Source: Mycobacterium sp. E2479 (GTDB taxonomy: Bacteria > Actinomycetota > Actinomycetes > Mycobacteriales > Mycobacteriaceae). Taken from it: a stretch of DNA of 64,000 nt. Each line of letters begins with the position of its first letter. Within the stretch, counting starts at the first letter, position 1. Under the pieces are notes generated by a model. The model was not told the origin of the DNA, ran no database searches, and was given only the letters and a program-made list of their open reading frames with translations. The stretch spans positions 1 through 64,000 of the forward strand of contig NZ_LZJR01000046.1 of the NCBI RefSeq assembly GCF_001667925.1. Reading direction: 5' to 3'. This document shows positions 34,320-43,704 of this stretch, in pieces. The translations under genes and the position numbers were made by a program.

Positions 34320-35549
34320 ATGGATGTCCCGAATTGGGAGTGGGCCCTGACCCTCCTGGGCATCGTCGGCCTGTCGTCCTTCGATTTCTTCTTTCACGTG
34401 CGCAGGGCGCACGTCCCGACGGTGCGGGAGGCGGCGGTCTGGTCGGCCGCCTACATCGGCATCGCGCTGCTGTTCGGCGTGGGCCTGCTCGTGTGGGGCG
34501 GCCATAAGCAGGGACCGGAATATTTCGCCGGGTACGTCACCGAAAAGGCGTTGTCGGTCGACAACCTCTTCGTGTTCCTGATGATCATGGCCAGCTTCCG
34601 CGTCCCGCGCGAGGATCAGCAGAAGGTGCTGCTGTTCGGCATCGTCTTCTCCCTGACCGCGCGCACCGGCCTCATTTTTCTCGGTGGCGCGCTGATCAAC
34701 ACTTTCGCGTGGGTTTTCTACCTGTTCGGGTTGATCCTGTTGATTGCGGCCGGCAGCATCCTGCGGCCCGAGGACCCGGAGGAGTCCCGCAGGGCCGACA
34801 ACGTCGTCATCCGGGTGGCGAAGCAGGTCGTCCACACCTCTGAGCACTATGACGGCGACAAGTTGTTGACAACGGTGGACGGCCGGCGCGCGTTGACGCC
34901 CATGCTGTTGGTGATGGTCGCCATCGGCGGCACGGACATGTTTTTCGCACTCGACTCGATCCCCGCGATCTTCGGCCTCACCCAGAGTGTCTACATCGTC
35001 TTCACCGCGACCGCGTTCTCGCTGCTGGGGCTGCGGCAGCTGTACTTTCTCATCGAGGGCCTGCTGGACCGACTCGTCTACCTCTCGTATGGCCTGGCGG
35101 CGATCCTCGGTTTCATCGGCATCAAGCTCATATTGCATGCGCTGCACGAGAACAACGTCCCGTTCATCAATGACGGCGAGCCGGTCACCCTGGTCGAGTT
35201 CAGCACCTACCTGTCGCTGGGCGTGATCGTCGGTGTCCTCTCCGTCACCGTCGTCGCGTCGTTGCTCAGCCCGATGGGCAAAGCGCGGACGGCGATCGCC
35301 GGCGCGCGGCGGCACGCGACGGCCTACCTCGACTCCGAATACACCCACGATCCCGACGAACGCGAGCGCATCTTCCGCAAGCTGCTGGGCGAGCGCGACC
35401 AGATACTCGCTCTCGGTCCGAAGTACCGCCAACTGGTGCGCGACGAGCCGGCCCTGATCAACCTGTTCGACCGCGCCGCGGCCAAACACGACGAAGCCGT
35501 CGGCCGCGGCGAGGCCGAGCCGTTCACCAGGATGGGGCTGACCTCCTGA
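34320..35549 (+). CDS. TerC/Alx-family membrane protein
   Basis: The 409-residue protein has nine or so membrane segments and the two TerC signatures: TEKALSVDNLFVFLMIM (about 70-86) and FFALDSIPAIFGLTQ (about 206-220), each with an acidic residue in the membrane. Alx/TerC proteins export Mn2+ in other bacteria or insert proteins with metal partners; the role here is inferred. About 90 cytoplasmic residues follow the last segment. The ATG at 34320 is the first good start; an upstream in-frame start at 34254 is basic and less likely. I found no yybP-ykoY-like leader. Confidence 0.88.
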   Translation: MDVPNWEWALTLLGIVGLSSFDFFFHVRRAHVPTVREAAVWSAAYIGIALLFGVGLLVWGGHKQGPEYFAGYVTEKALSVDNLFVFLMIMASFRVPREDQQKVLLFGIVFSLTARTGLIFLGGALINTFAWVFYLFGLILLIAAGSILRPEDPEESRRADNVVIRVAKQVVHTSEHYDGDKLLTTVDGRRALTPMLLVMVAIGGTDMFFALDSIPAIFGLTQSVYIVFTATAFSLLGLRQLYFLIEGLLDRLVYLSYGLAAILGFIGIKLILHALHENNVPFINDGEPVTLVEFSTYLSLGVIVGVLSVTVVASLLSPMGKARTAIAGARRHATAYLDSEYTHDPDERERIFRKLLGERDQILALGPKYRQLVRDEPALINLFDRAAAKHDEAVGRGEAEPFTRMGLTS

Positions 35550-35678
35550 CCATGGCCGCTGTTCAGGGTTGCGCTCTCGTGTTCGACTCCCTGCTTGATG
35601 CGCTCGGCCACTCGTGGCGCCCCGGAAGGCGCAGGCGCGCCGCAGCCGCCTCGCCATGGCGCACCGACCCCTCCCCAT

Positions 35679-35684
35679 TAGGCT
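35679..35684 (+). promoter_or_regulatory. -10 hexamer of leaderless glycosyltransferase promoter
   Basis: TAGGCT is followed by five bases and then GTG at 35690 (ATG at 35693). This fits initiation at or beside the transcription start. Confidence 0.45.
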
Positions 35685-35689
35685 GACCG

Positions 35690-36859
35690 GTGATGTCTGC
35701 TCTGCGCTCGGTCCTGCTGCTGTGCTGGCGCGATACCGGGCACCCGCAGGGCGGCGGCAGCGAAGCCTATTTGCAGCGGATCGGCGCCCAGCTGGCGGCA
35801 TCGGGGATCGCTGTGACCCTACGTACCGCCCGCTATCCCGGCGCGCCGCGCGGCGAGGTCGTCGACGGCGTGCGGATCAGCCGGGCCGGTGGCCGCTACT
35901 CGGTGTACGTCTGGGCGTTGCTGGCGATGGCCTCGGCGCGGCTGGGTGTCGGATCGCTGCGCGACGTCCGGCCCGACGTGGTCGTCGACACCCAGAACGG
36001 CTTGCCCTTTCTGGCCCGGCTGATCTACGGCCGCCGGGTGGTGGTGTTGGTGCACCACTGTCACCGCGAGCAGTGGCCGGTGGCCGGGCCGGTGCTGGGC
36101 CGGCTCGGCTGGTTCGTCGAGTCGACGCTGTCGCCGCGGGTGAACCGGCACAACCAGTACGTCACGGTGTCGCTGCCGTCCGCGCGCGACCTGGTCACCC
36201 TCGGCGTCAACGGCTCGCAGATCGCGGTGGTGCGCAACGGCCTGGACCGAGCGCCTGCGCAATCGCTGACGGGCCCACGGTCGGCGGCGCCGCGGGTGGT
36301 GGTGCTCTCGCGGCTGGTACCGCACAAGCAGATCGAGGACGCCCTGGAGGCGGTCGCGCGGCTGCTGCCGCGGCTCCCCGGCCTGCACCTGGACATCGTC
36401 GGCGACGGCTGGTGGCGCGAGCGACTCGTCGAGCACGTGCGGCGGCTCGGCATCACTTCGGCGGTGACGTTTTACGGGCATGTCGACGACGTGACCAAAC
36501 ACCATGTCCTGCAAGGGGCCTGGGTGCACCTGTTGCCGTCACGCAAGGAGGGCTGGGGTCTGGCCGTCGTCGAGGCGGCGCAGCACCGGGTGCCGACCAT
36601 CGGCTACCGGTCCTCGGGCGGCCTGTCGGACTCGATCGTCGACGAGGTCACCGGGATCCTGGTGGACAGCCACGCCGAGCTGGTGGATCGGCTTGAAGAA
36701 CTGCTCGCCGATCCGGTGCTGCGCGATCAACTCGGCGCCAAGGCGCACACTCGCTGCGCTGAATTCTCCTGGGCGCAAAGCGCGGACGCGATGTGCGGCG
36801 TGCTGGAAGCGGTGCAGGCCGGCCGCAAGGTCAACGGGCTAGTCACCGGGCGGGACTGA
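35690..36859 (+). CDS. GT4-family glycosyltransferase, Rv0225 homologue
   Basis: The 389-residue cytoplasmic GT-B enzyme has the N-terminal donor-side GHPQGGGSEAYLQRIG loop. The C-terminal nucleotide-sugar domain has VVLSRLVPHKQIEDAL and the LPSRKEGWGLAVVEAAQHRVP segment, whose E-x7-E (Glu in KEGWG and VVEA) is the GT4 signature. It probably adds a hexose to a lipid or glycan of the envelope; the product is unknown. GTG 35690 is chosen for its leaderless promoter, with ATG 35693 nearly equivalent. The gene overlaps tail-to-tail by 21 bp with the Rv0226c homologue. Confidence 0.9.
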   Translation: MMSALRSVLLLCWRDTGHPQGGGSEAYLQRIGAQLAASGIAVTLRTARYPGAPRGEVVDGVRISRAGGRYSVYVWALLAMASARLGVGSLRDVRPDVVVDTQNGLPFLARLIYGRRVVVLVHHCHREQWPVAGPVLGRLGWFVESTLSPRVNRHNQYVTVSLPSARDLVTLGVNGSQIAVVRNGLDRAPAQSLTGPRSAAPRVVVLSRLVPHKQIEDALEAVARLLPRLPGLHLDIVGDGWWRERLVEHVRRLGITSAVTFYGHVDDVTKHHVLQGAWVHLLPSRKEGWGLAVVEAAQHRVPTIGYRSSGGLSDSIVDEVTGILVDSHAELVDRLEELLADPVLRDQLGAKAHTRCAEFSWAQSADAMCGVLEAVQAGRKVNGLVTGRD

Positions 36860-38563
36860 GCCGGCGCGACGCCGCCACGCACCCATCACCGCGCCGGCGC
36901 CGCCGCCGATCAGCAGCGCCAGCCACGCTAGATGCGCGGCCATCGTCGTCGTCCGCCGCCCGGCCGACACCCCTGGGGTCTGCCCGCCGATGCGGTAGAG
37001 CGCAATCTCGTGGTCCCGATAGACCGGGGACAGCGCGGCCAGCGTCCGGCCGGACGCCCCCATGTCGCCGGCGCTGTCGGATTCCACCACCAGCCAGCCC
37101 ACCCCGGCCGCGGCCAGTGCCGCCGGATCGGGCCCGGAGAGCAAGAGCCTCTGCACCGCTCGCGCCTGCGTGCCCTCCCCGGCAATGGTGGTGCCGGAGA
37201 TCACCAGGTCACCGGTGCTGAGCACGTCGGCGCGCACCCACCGGGGCAGCGGGTCCAACACCGGTGCGGGACCCGACCAGGAGAACAGCCGCATGGTGCC
37301 GGCGGGCAGCGTCGCGACCGCGTCCGGTTGGGCGTCGATCGCCGCGGCGAGCGCGGTCCAACCGCGCGGATAGTGCACCGGCGTCACCTTGCCGAACACC
37401 CCCCAGGCCAGGTCGGGCAGCGCCAGTAGCAGCGCCAGGCAACAGACCAGCGCAGGGGCGGCGGTCCCGGAAAGCCGTAGCCACCGGCGCAGCGTCAGCA
37501 CCGCGCCGGCACCCGCCAGGGCGTAGCCCGGCGCCGCCAGCGCCACCCACTTCTGTCCGTCACGCAGCACCCCGAACGCGGGCACGGCGTCGACCACCGT
37601 GCTCAGCAGCCGCAGGCCCGGGCCGGTCGCCAGCGCCGCTGGGACGAGCACGCTCACCGCCGCCAGCACCAGCACGGGCACCGCCCCCGGGCGCCGGATG
37701 ACCGTCGGCAGGCCCGCGACCACCACACCCAGCAGCACCACGGCCGAGAACACCGCGAAAAGCGTGGTGCGCGAACCGGGTACGGCGTCGCCGTTCCAGA
37801 TGCCGCCGAGGCTGGCCAGGCTGGCCAGGGTGCCCAACCCGGGCTCGGCGCGGGGCGCGAATGCCTCGACCCCGAGCCGGTTCGCCGCCGTGTGGGCGGT
37901 TAGCGACGAGCCCATCGCCGACGCCGTCAGCCATGGCAGCGCGGCCACCAGTGCGGCACCGAGCGCCGCGGCGGCGCACCACCGGCGCGGCCGGCCGGTA
38001 CCGGGCGCCGCCACACAGACCAGCGCCACCGTCGCGGCGAGCAGCAGCCCGGTCGGGGTCAGCCCGGCCAGCGCGATCCAGAAGGCCAGCCCGCAGAACA
38101 CCAACCGGCTCGCCGCCGTCGTCCGCAGTGTCAGCATGGCTGCGGCCACCCACGGCAGGCAGCCGTAACCGACCAACAGGCTCCAATGTCCCTGCAGCAG
38201 CCGTTCTGCGACATAGGGATTCCAGATCGCCACGGTGGTACCCACGAACTGGCCGGAAATGCCCGCGCATGGCAGCGCGACCGCGACCAGCCGGGCTGCG
38301 CCCCACCCGGAAAGCCACAGCCCGAGAACCAGCAGGCTCTTCACCACGACGCCGCCGTCGACCAGATGGGAGGCCAGCGCCACCGCGAAATCCTGGGGGG
38401 TGGCGCGTGGCGCCGACGTCAGCCCCAGCGCGGTATCGGACAGATAGGACCGCGGCGTGGAAACCGCGTCACGCAACAGCAGGTAGCCGGGCGCCAAGAG
38501 CGGCCCGACCACCAGCAGCGCCAAGACCAGTGCGTACCCGGGGCGGGTCCACCGCACGGTCAA
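36839..38563 (-). CDS. Polytopic membrane protein, Rv0226c homologue
   Basis: The 574-residue protein (576 in M. tuberculosis) has about 12-13 predicted membrane helices. The first is at 10-32 and the last at 540-562, before a short basic tail. A long external loop (about 420-530) separates the last two. The helix layout resembles GT-C type glycosyltransferases, but I cannot see a certain catalytic Asp-Asp/Glu pair. It is separated by 15 bp from the DUF3068 gene upstream, so they are co-transcribed. The neighbourhood points to envelope glycolipid metabolism. Confidence 0.83.
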   Translation of the reverse strand: MTVRWTRPGYALVLALLVVGPLLAPGYLLLRDAVSTPRSYLSDTALGLTSAPRATPQDFAVALASHLVDGGVVVKSLLVLGLWLSGWGAARLVAVALPCAGISGQFVGTTVAIWNPYVAERLLQGHWSLLVGYGCLPWVAAAMLTLRTTAASRLVFCGLAFWIALAGLTPTGLLLAATVALVCVAAPGTGRPRRWCAAAALGAALVAALPWLTASAMGSSLTAHTAANRLGVEAFAPRAEPGLGTLASLASLGGIWNGDAVPGSRTTLFAVFSAVVLLGVVVAGLPTVIRRPGAVPVLVLAAVSVLVPAALATGPGLRLLSTVVDAVPAFGVLRDGQKWVALAAPGYALAGAGAVLTLRRWLRLSGTAAPALVCCLALLLALPDLAWGVFGKVTPVHYPRGWTALAAAIDAQPDAVATLPAGTMRLFSWSGPAPVLDPLPRWVRADVLSTGDLVISGTTIAGEGTQARAVQRLLLSGPDPAALAAAGVGWLVVESDSAGDMGASGRTLAALSPVYRDHEIALYRIGGQTPGVSAGRRTTTMAAHLAWLALLIGGGAGAVMGAWRRRAGSVPPGD

Positions 38564-38578
38564 CGCATCCGGGCTGGG

Positions 38579-39916
38579 CTATTCGCGGTCGTGCGGACCG
38601 GGCGGATTGGGTTCGGCCGGCCCCGCCTCGGTCGGTTCGTCCGGGCCGGCCGACCCGGGCGGGACGGGACGGTCGACCCCGGGCGGACCGGACTCCTGAG
38701 GGGCCTCGGGACGCTGGGTGGGCAGCTTCTCGGTCTCGGCTTCGGCTCCGGGCACCGGTTCCTCCAGGCCGCTGCGCCCGAAGAAATCCTGGTCGCCCCG
38801 GTCCAGGCCCGGGTCGGTCAGAGCGCTCTCGCTGCGCAGGCTGAACGAGGCCAGCAGCCCACCACCGATCAGTGCGATCAAACCGACCGCGGTGAACGTG
38901 ATCGGCAGCACCCGCGACCACAGCGCCAGCCGGTCGCGCTCATCGCGGGCCGCGTTGACCTGGGATTCGACGGTGTCTTCGTTCGAGGCGACCTTGTAGT
39001 CGGCCAGGGTGAGCTCCGGCTTGAGCGGGTCGCGGGCGAAATAGTGGTCGGCGTGCTCGGTCTGCTTGACGATGGTGCCCGACACCGGGTCCACCCAGAA
39101 TGTGCGCTGCGCCGCGTAGTAGCGGGTCATGGTGATCTGCTCGTTCGGATCGCCGCCCTGGACGCCCCACATCGACGCCGACGTGGTCTGCTTGGCGTCC
39201 TCGTTGCCGGCTAGCAGCGACGGGTATGCCACCGGGGCAACCAGCTTGCCGTCGGCGTTGTAGCCGACGTTCTGGGTGAACTTGTAGGTGGAAAGCCCGT
39301 TGACGTCTTCCTCGGTTTCGTAGTTGACGTCGAACGCCTTCTGCGCGATCGGATCGAAGTATGGATAGGTCTTCTTCTCGGTGTTGAAGGGGAATCGGTA
39401 GGACAGCCCGTCGTGTTTCAGCGGCATCGCGGTGGGCGGGTTCTCGTCGTTGACGGCCCGTGGTTTCTGGACCGAGCCCCCGGTGTGGGTGTCGTCCGAG
39501 ACGGCCAGCGCGGTCTTTCGATTGAGCGTGACGGTGTCGACGATCGCGAGCAGCAGCCCACTGTCCTTCTGCTTGTCGGTGCGCCGCAACGAACTTCCGA
39601 CCTGGAGGGTGACCACGTCGGCGTTGGCGGGCGATTCGACGCTGATCTGCTGCTGGGAGACGAGCGGCACGTTCTGGTTGACGACGACGTGGTCGGTCGA
39701 CAACGACGCGGAGTCGAGTGCCGTCCCGGTGCCGTCACCGACCAGCGTGGCGTCGATGTCCAGGGGAACTTTGGTGATCCTGCTGGTGGTGTACGTCGCC
39801 AGTAGCAGCGCGGCGATCAGCAGGGCAGCTCCGAGTCCGATGATCCCGCATGCGGCGAACCGCAACATGACTGCTCGGTTCACGTCGCTGTGCCCTCCCT
39901 CGATTCCTTGCTTCAT
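38579..39916 (-). CDS. DUF3068 (PgfA-like) periplasmic membrane protein, Rv0227c homologue
   Basis: The 445-residue protein has an N-terminal membrane anchor (about 23-42), a large beta-rich periplasmic DUF3068 domain to about 330 and a second helix at about 338-358. A Pro/Glu/Gly-rich cytoplasmic tail of about 80 residues follows. The M. smegmatis orthologue, called PgfA, has been linked to MmpL3-dependent trehalose monomycolate traffic and polar growth. Corynebacterineae homologues affect lipomannan maturation. The chosen ATG at 39916 gives MKQGIEGG; an alternative ATG at 39868 lies closer to the anchor. It is upstream of the Rv0226c homologue by 15 bp and divergent from the acyltransferase. 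Confidence 0.88.
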   Translation of the reverse strand: MKQGIEGGHSDVNRAVMLRFAACGIIGLGAALLIAALLLATYTTSRITKVPLDIDATLVGDGTGTALDSASLSTDHVVVNQNVPLVSQQQISVESPANADVVTLQVGSSLRRTDKQKDSGLLLAIVDTVTLNRKTALAVSDDTHTGGSVQKPRAVNDENPPTAMPLKHDGLSYRFPFNTEKKTYPYFDPIAQKAFDVNYETEEDVNGLSTYKFTQNVGYNADGKLVAPVAYPSLLAGNEDAKQTTSASMWGVQGGDPNEQITMTRYYAAQRTFWVDPVSGTIVKQTEHADHYFARDPLKPELTLADYKVASNEDTVESQVNAARDERDRLALWSRVLPITFTAVGLIALIGGGLLASFSLRSESALTDPGLDRGDQDFFGRSGLEEPVPGAEAETEKLPTQRPEAPQESGPPGVDRPVPPGSAGPDEPTEAGPAEPNPPGPHDRE

Positions 39917-40061
39917 CAGCCGCGACCCGACCCGAGCAGCAGCCCGGGGCAAACTCGTCTGACCCTAACAGCAGAAAGTAAGGCGTCGGCTTACGAACCT
40001 GGTGGTGGGTCCGTCGGGTGTACCCGTTCGCCGGGCAACGCGGCACAGGCAAACTGTGGTG

Positions 40062-41237
40062 GTGAGCGATGACCAGCGGGTGGGCGGGGTGCGCAGCTTC
40101 CTGCCCGCCGTGGAAGGCATGCGCGCCTGCGCGGCCATGGGTGTCGTCGTCACGCACGTCGCGTTCCAGACCGGGCACTCCAGCGGCGCCATCGGCAGGC
40201 TCTTCGGCCGCTTCGACCTTGCCGTGGCGGTGTTCTTCGCGCTGTCGGGTTTTCTGCTGTGGCGCGGACATGCCGCGGCGGCAAGGGGTTTAGGACCCCG
40301 CCCGGCCACCGGCCACTACCTGCGGTCCAGGGTGGTCCGGATCATGCCCGCCTACGTGGTCGCCGTCATCGTGATCCTGAGCCTGTTGCCCGATGCCGAC
40401 CACGCCAGCCCGACGGTGTGGCTGGCCAACCTGACGCTCACCCAGATTTACGTGCCGCTGACGCTGACCGGCGGGCTGACCCAGATGTGGAGCCTGTCGG
40501 TCGAGGTCAGTTTTTACCTGGCATTGCCGGTTCTCGCCCTGCTGGCCCGCAGGCTGCCGGCGCGGGCCCGGGTGCCGGCGATCGCCGCGCTGGGGGCGCT
40601 GAGCTGGGCGTGGGGCTGGGTGCCAATCCATTCCGGGTCTGGCACGAATCCGCTCAACTGGCCACCGGCGTTCTTCTCGTGGTTCGCCGCGGGCATGTTG
40701 TTGGCCGAGTGGGTGCACAGTGGGATCGGATTGCCAGTGCGCTTGGCGCAGAAAAAGGGGGGCCGGCCGGTGATGGCCGCCGTCGCGGTCATCGCCTACC
40801 TGATCGCGGCGTCGCCGTTGGCCGGTCCCGAAGGTTTGGTGCCCGGCACCCCGGCGCAATTCGCACTGAAGACCGCGATGGGCTCCGTAGTGGCCTTCGC
40901 GCTGGTCGCCCCGCTGGTGCTGGACCGGATGGACACGCCGCATCATGTCTTGGGCACCACCGCGATGGTGACCCTGGGGCGCTGGTCCTACGGGCTGTTC
41001 GTGTGGCATTTGGCGGCGCTGGCCATGGTGTTCCCGGTGCTCGGGACATTCCCGTTCACCGGCCGCATGCCCGCGGTGTTGGCGGTGACGCTGATCTTCG
41101 GATTCGCGATCGCCGCGGTCAGCTACGCGCTGGTCGAGTCGCCGTGTCGAGAAGCGTTGCGCCGCTGGGAGAAACGCGAGAAGCCGGGCGAAACGCCCCA
41201 GGCCGTCGACCTCGAGGCGGACGCGATCGCGCCCTAG
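40062..41237 (+). CDS. Acyltransferase 3 family membrane protein, Rv0228 homologue
   Basis: The protein has about 391 residues from GTG 40062 and ten or so membrane helices. The family motif RSFLPAVEGMRACAAMGVVVTHVAF (about 9-33) includes the conserved Arg and the catalytic-type His. A YLRSRVVRIMPAYVV segment and LTQMWSLSVEVSFYLALP also fit. It should transfer an acyl or acetyl group to an envelope glycan or lipid. Three tandem GTG codons occur at 40056-40064, so the start is approximate. It overlaps the AMP ligase gene tail-to-tail by 4 bp. Confidence 0.88.
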   Translation: MSDDQRVGGVRSFLPAVEGMRACAAMGVVVTHVAFQTGHSSGAIGRLFGRFDLAVAVFFALSGFLLWRGHAAAARGLGPRPATGHYLRSRVVRIMPAYVVAVIVILSLLPDADHASPTVWLANLTLTQIYVPLTLTGGLTQMWSLSVEVSFYLALPVLALLARRLPARARVPAIAALGALSWAWGWVPIHSGSGTNPLNWPPAFFSWFAAGMLLAEWVHSGIGLPVRLAQKKGGRPVMAAVAVIAYLIAASPLAGPEGLVPGTPAQFALKTAMGSVVAFALVAPLVLDRMDTPHHVLGTTAMVTLGRWSYGLFVWHLAALAMVFPVLGTFPFTGRMPAVLAVTLIFGFAIAAVSYALVESPCREALRRWEKREKPGETPQAVDLEADAIAP

Positions 41238-42724
41238 CCGGCCTCCGCGAGCGCCAAGCGTTCCATGATCTGGGCGCGGACCGCCGACCGACGGGCCTTG
41301 CCCGCGTCGTCACGCAAGGGGGAGTCGGCGAATTCGATGAAGTCAGGGGTGGGCGGCACTTTGTACCCTGCCAGGTGCTCGCGCAGGAATTCTTGCACGC
41401 CAACGGAATCCAGCGCCGAGCCATCGGTCGTGTGTACCAGGGCGTAGGGTACTTGCCCCAGGTCACCGGCGTTCGGGTCGGGGACCCCGACGACCAGACA
41501 GGACAGCACGTCCGGGTGCGCGGACAACGCATTCTCGATCTCGGCGGGATAGACGTTGCGTCCGCCGACGGTGAACATGTCGACGCGCCGGTCCGAGAGG
41601 TACAGGAAGCCGTCGGCATCGAAACAGCCGAGGTCGCCCAGCGAGTCCCAGCCGTCGCGGCTTTTCGCCGTGGCACCGACGTAACGATAGGTGGGCGCGC
41701 TGCCCGGACCGGGCCGCATGTAGATCTCGCCGACCACGCCGGGCGGGCAGGGGTTGCCGTCGTCGTCGAGCACCTTCATCTCTCCGGCGACCACCACGCC
41801 GACCGAACCGCGGTGCGTCAGCCATTGGTCGCCGGAGATGAACGTCAGCGCTTGTAATTCCGTGCCGCCGTAGAGCTCCCAAACTTTCTCCGCGCCCAGC
41901 AGGTCGATCCATGCCTGCTTGATGGCGGGCGGACAGGGCGCCCCCAAATGCCAGAACCGCCGGATCGAGGACAGGTCGTAGTAGTCCGGGTCCGCCTGGT
42001 AGACCGGCAGCGTCCGCTGCATGATCGTCGGCACCGTCGTCAGGAAGCTGACCCGATGGTCGGCGATCAGCCGGAGAAACCGCTCGGGGTCGAAGCGGCT
42101 CATCAGCACCAGGTGATGACGCATCAGCAGCGCGATGGTGGCGGTGGTGAAGCCGGTGTTGTGCGACAGCGGTACCGGTATCAGTGTGGTGTCGCCCTCC
42201 TGGGCCCCCAGGGGATAGCCGATCGCCGGCGGTATGCGGCTGTCGCCGCCGGATTCGATCAGCTTGGGCCGACCGGTGCTGCCGCCGGATCCCATCGCCT
42301 TCCACACCGGTGACACCGCCTCCGGCACTGCGGCGTCCGACAACGTCGGATTGGGTTCGAAACCCGCTGACACACTGGGAAACTCGGGATGTTCGCGGCC
42401 CACCAGCAAGGCCGGCGGTCGCAACTCGAGCAGGCCCGCCAACTCCGCGTCGGGCAGCCGCGCGGACAACGGCTGCGGCACCGCGCCCAGTTTCCAGCAC
42501 GCCACCGCGGCCTGGATCCATTCGACCGAGTTGGGCAGCACCATCGTGACGTAGTCGCCGACGCCCACACCACGCTCGGCGTAGGCACGCGCCAGTCGAT
42601 TCGTCGAACGGTCGAGTTGGGCGCGGGTCAGGGTCACTCCGTCGCAGGTGACCGCCGGCTCTTCGGGAGCGAGTTCGGCCAACGCCGAAATCTGCGTACC
42701 GATCGGCGGGATCGGCTCACTCAT
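41234..42724 (-). CDS. AMP-dependent acyl-CoA ligase coupled to php
   Basis: The 496-residue protein belongs to the adenylate-forming class. The P-loop is degenerate but recognisable as GSGGSTGRPKLIES. The A5 region has WELYGGTELQA. The Asp-Arg pair is in GFLYLSDRRVDMFTVGGRNVYP. The hinge and catalytic Lys region reads RDDAGKARRSA. It resembles ligases near FadD17 or BaiB-like proteins, but the substrate is unknown. Its start overlaps the php stop by 8 bp, so both are read together. M. tuberculosis has Rv0229c at this place, so the ligase is an alternative insert. Confidence 0.85.
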   Translation of the reverse strand: MSEPIPPIGTQISALAELAPEEPAVTCDGVTLTRAQLDRSTNRLARAYAERGVGVGDYVTMVLPNSVEWIQAAVACWKLGAVPQPLSARLPDAELAGLLELRPPALLVGREHPEFPSVSAGFEPNPTLSDAAVPEAVSPVWKAMGSGGSTGRPKLIESGGDSRIPPAIGYPLGAQEGDTTLIPVPLSHNTGFTTATIALLMRHHLVLMSRFDPERFLRLIADHRVSFLTTVPTIMQRTLPVYQADPDYYDLSSIRRFWHLGAPCPPAIKQAWIDLLGAEKVWELYGGTELQALTFISGDQWLTHRGSVGVVVAGEMKVLDDDGNPCPPGVVGEIYMRPGPGSAPTYRYVGATAKSRDGWDSLGDLGCFDADGFLYLSDRRVDMFTVGGRNVYPAEIENALSAHPDVLSCLVVGVPDPNAGDLGQVPYALVHTTDGSALDSVGVQEFLREHLAGYKVPPTPDFIEFADSPLRDDAGKARRSAVRAQIMERLALAEAG

Positions 42725-43697
42725 ATGCGCCCTGTCGCTCGAAGATACGGCGCGGATTTTCCGCCAACATGGTCTGCAGCTGTTCGTCGGTCACGCCGCG
42801 CTCCTTGAGCGCCGGGATCACGTCGTTGTGGATATGCAGGTAGTGCCAGTTCGGCATCACCTGCGACACCAGCTCGTCGGGCAGCGCGTCGAAGTAACAG
42901 TTAGCGTCGTGAGACAGCACCATCTTGTCGGCGTGGCCGCGCTCGCACATCTGCGCCACGGTGTTCACCCGGTCTTCGAAGGGCAGGAACGCGTCGATTC
43001 CGAAGCGGTCCATCCCGAGGTAGGACCCGGCCGCGATGAGCTCCTCGAGATAACCGATGTCGGTGCTGTCGCCGGAATGCCCGATGATCACTCGGCTCAG
43101 GTCCACGCCCTCTTCTTCGAAGATGCGCTGCTGTTCGAGGCCGCGCCGCAGCCCGGCGTGGGTATGGGTCGAGATCGGCACTCCGGTGCGCTTGTGCGCC
43201 TGGGCGACCGCGCGCAACACCCGCTCCACACCGGGGGTGACGCCCGGCGTGTCGGTGGCGCACTTGAGGATTCCGGCCTTGATGCCGGTGTCGGCGATGC
43301 CCTGCTCGATGTCACGGACGAACATGTCGGTCATGATCTCCGGGCCGCCGAGTTCGCCGCCCGGGCCGAGGTAGTGGAAGTACATCGGGACGTCGTTGTA
43401 GGTGTAAAGCCCGGTTGCCACAACGATATTGAGTTCGGTCTGCGCTGCGACCCGGGCGATGCGCGGGATGTAGCGGCCCAGGCCGATCACCGTGAGGTCG
43501 ACGATGGTGTCCACGCCGCGGGCCTTCAGCTCGTTGAGCCGGTTGACGGCGTCGGCGACACGCTGATCTTCGTCACCCCACGCCTCGGGATAGTTCTCCG
43601 CGATCTCGGTGGTCATGATGAACACGTGCTCATGCATGAGGGTCACGCCTAATGCAGCGGTATCGATGGGCCCGCGAGCGGTATTGAGTTCTGACAC
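42717..43697 (-). CDS. php: Phosphotriesterase-like lactonase (PLL)
   Basis: The 326-residue enzyme equals the length of M. tuberculosis Php. The binuclear metal ligands are all visible: His22 and His24 in LMHEHVF, the carboxylated Lys145 in AGILKCATD, His178 in ISTHTHAG, His207 in IIGHSGD and Asp264 in LSHDANCYFD. PLLs hydrolyse lactones, including acyl-homoserine lactones, with weak phosphotriesterase activity. The GTG start follows TAGCAT by 7 nt, fitting leaderless transcription. It overlaps the downstream AMP ligase by 8 bp and is divergent from fadE4. Confidence 0.95.
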   Translation of the reverse strand: MSELNTARGPIDTAALGVTLMHEHVFIMTTEIAENYPEAWGDEDQRVADAVNRLNELKARGVDTIVDLTVIGLGRYIPRIARVAAQTELNIVVATGLYTYNDVPMYFHYLGPGGELGGPEIMTDMFVRDIEQGIADTGIKAGILKCATDTPGVTPGVERVLRAVAQAHKRTGVPISTHTHAGLRRGLEQQRIFEEEGVDLSRVIIGHSGDSTDIGYLEELIAAGSYLGMDRFGIDAFLPFEDRVNTVAQMCERGHADKMVLSHDANCYFDALPDELVSQVMPNWHYLHIHNDVIPALKERGVTDEQLQTMLAENPRRIFERQGAYE

Positions 43698-43704
43698 GCC
43701 ACTG

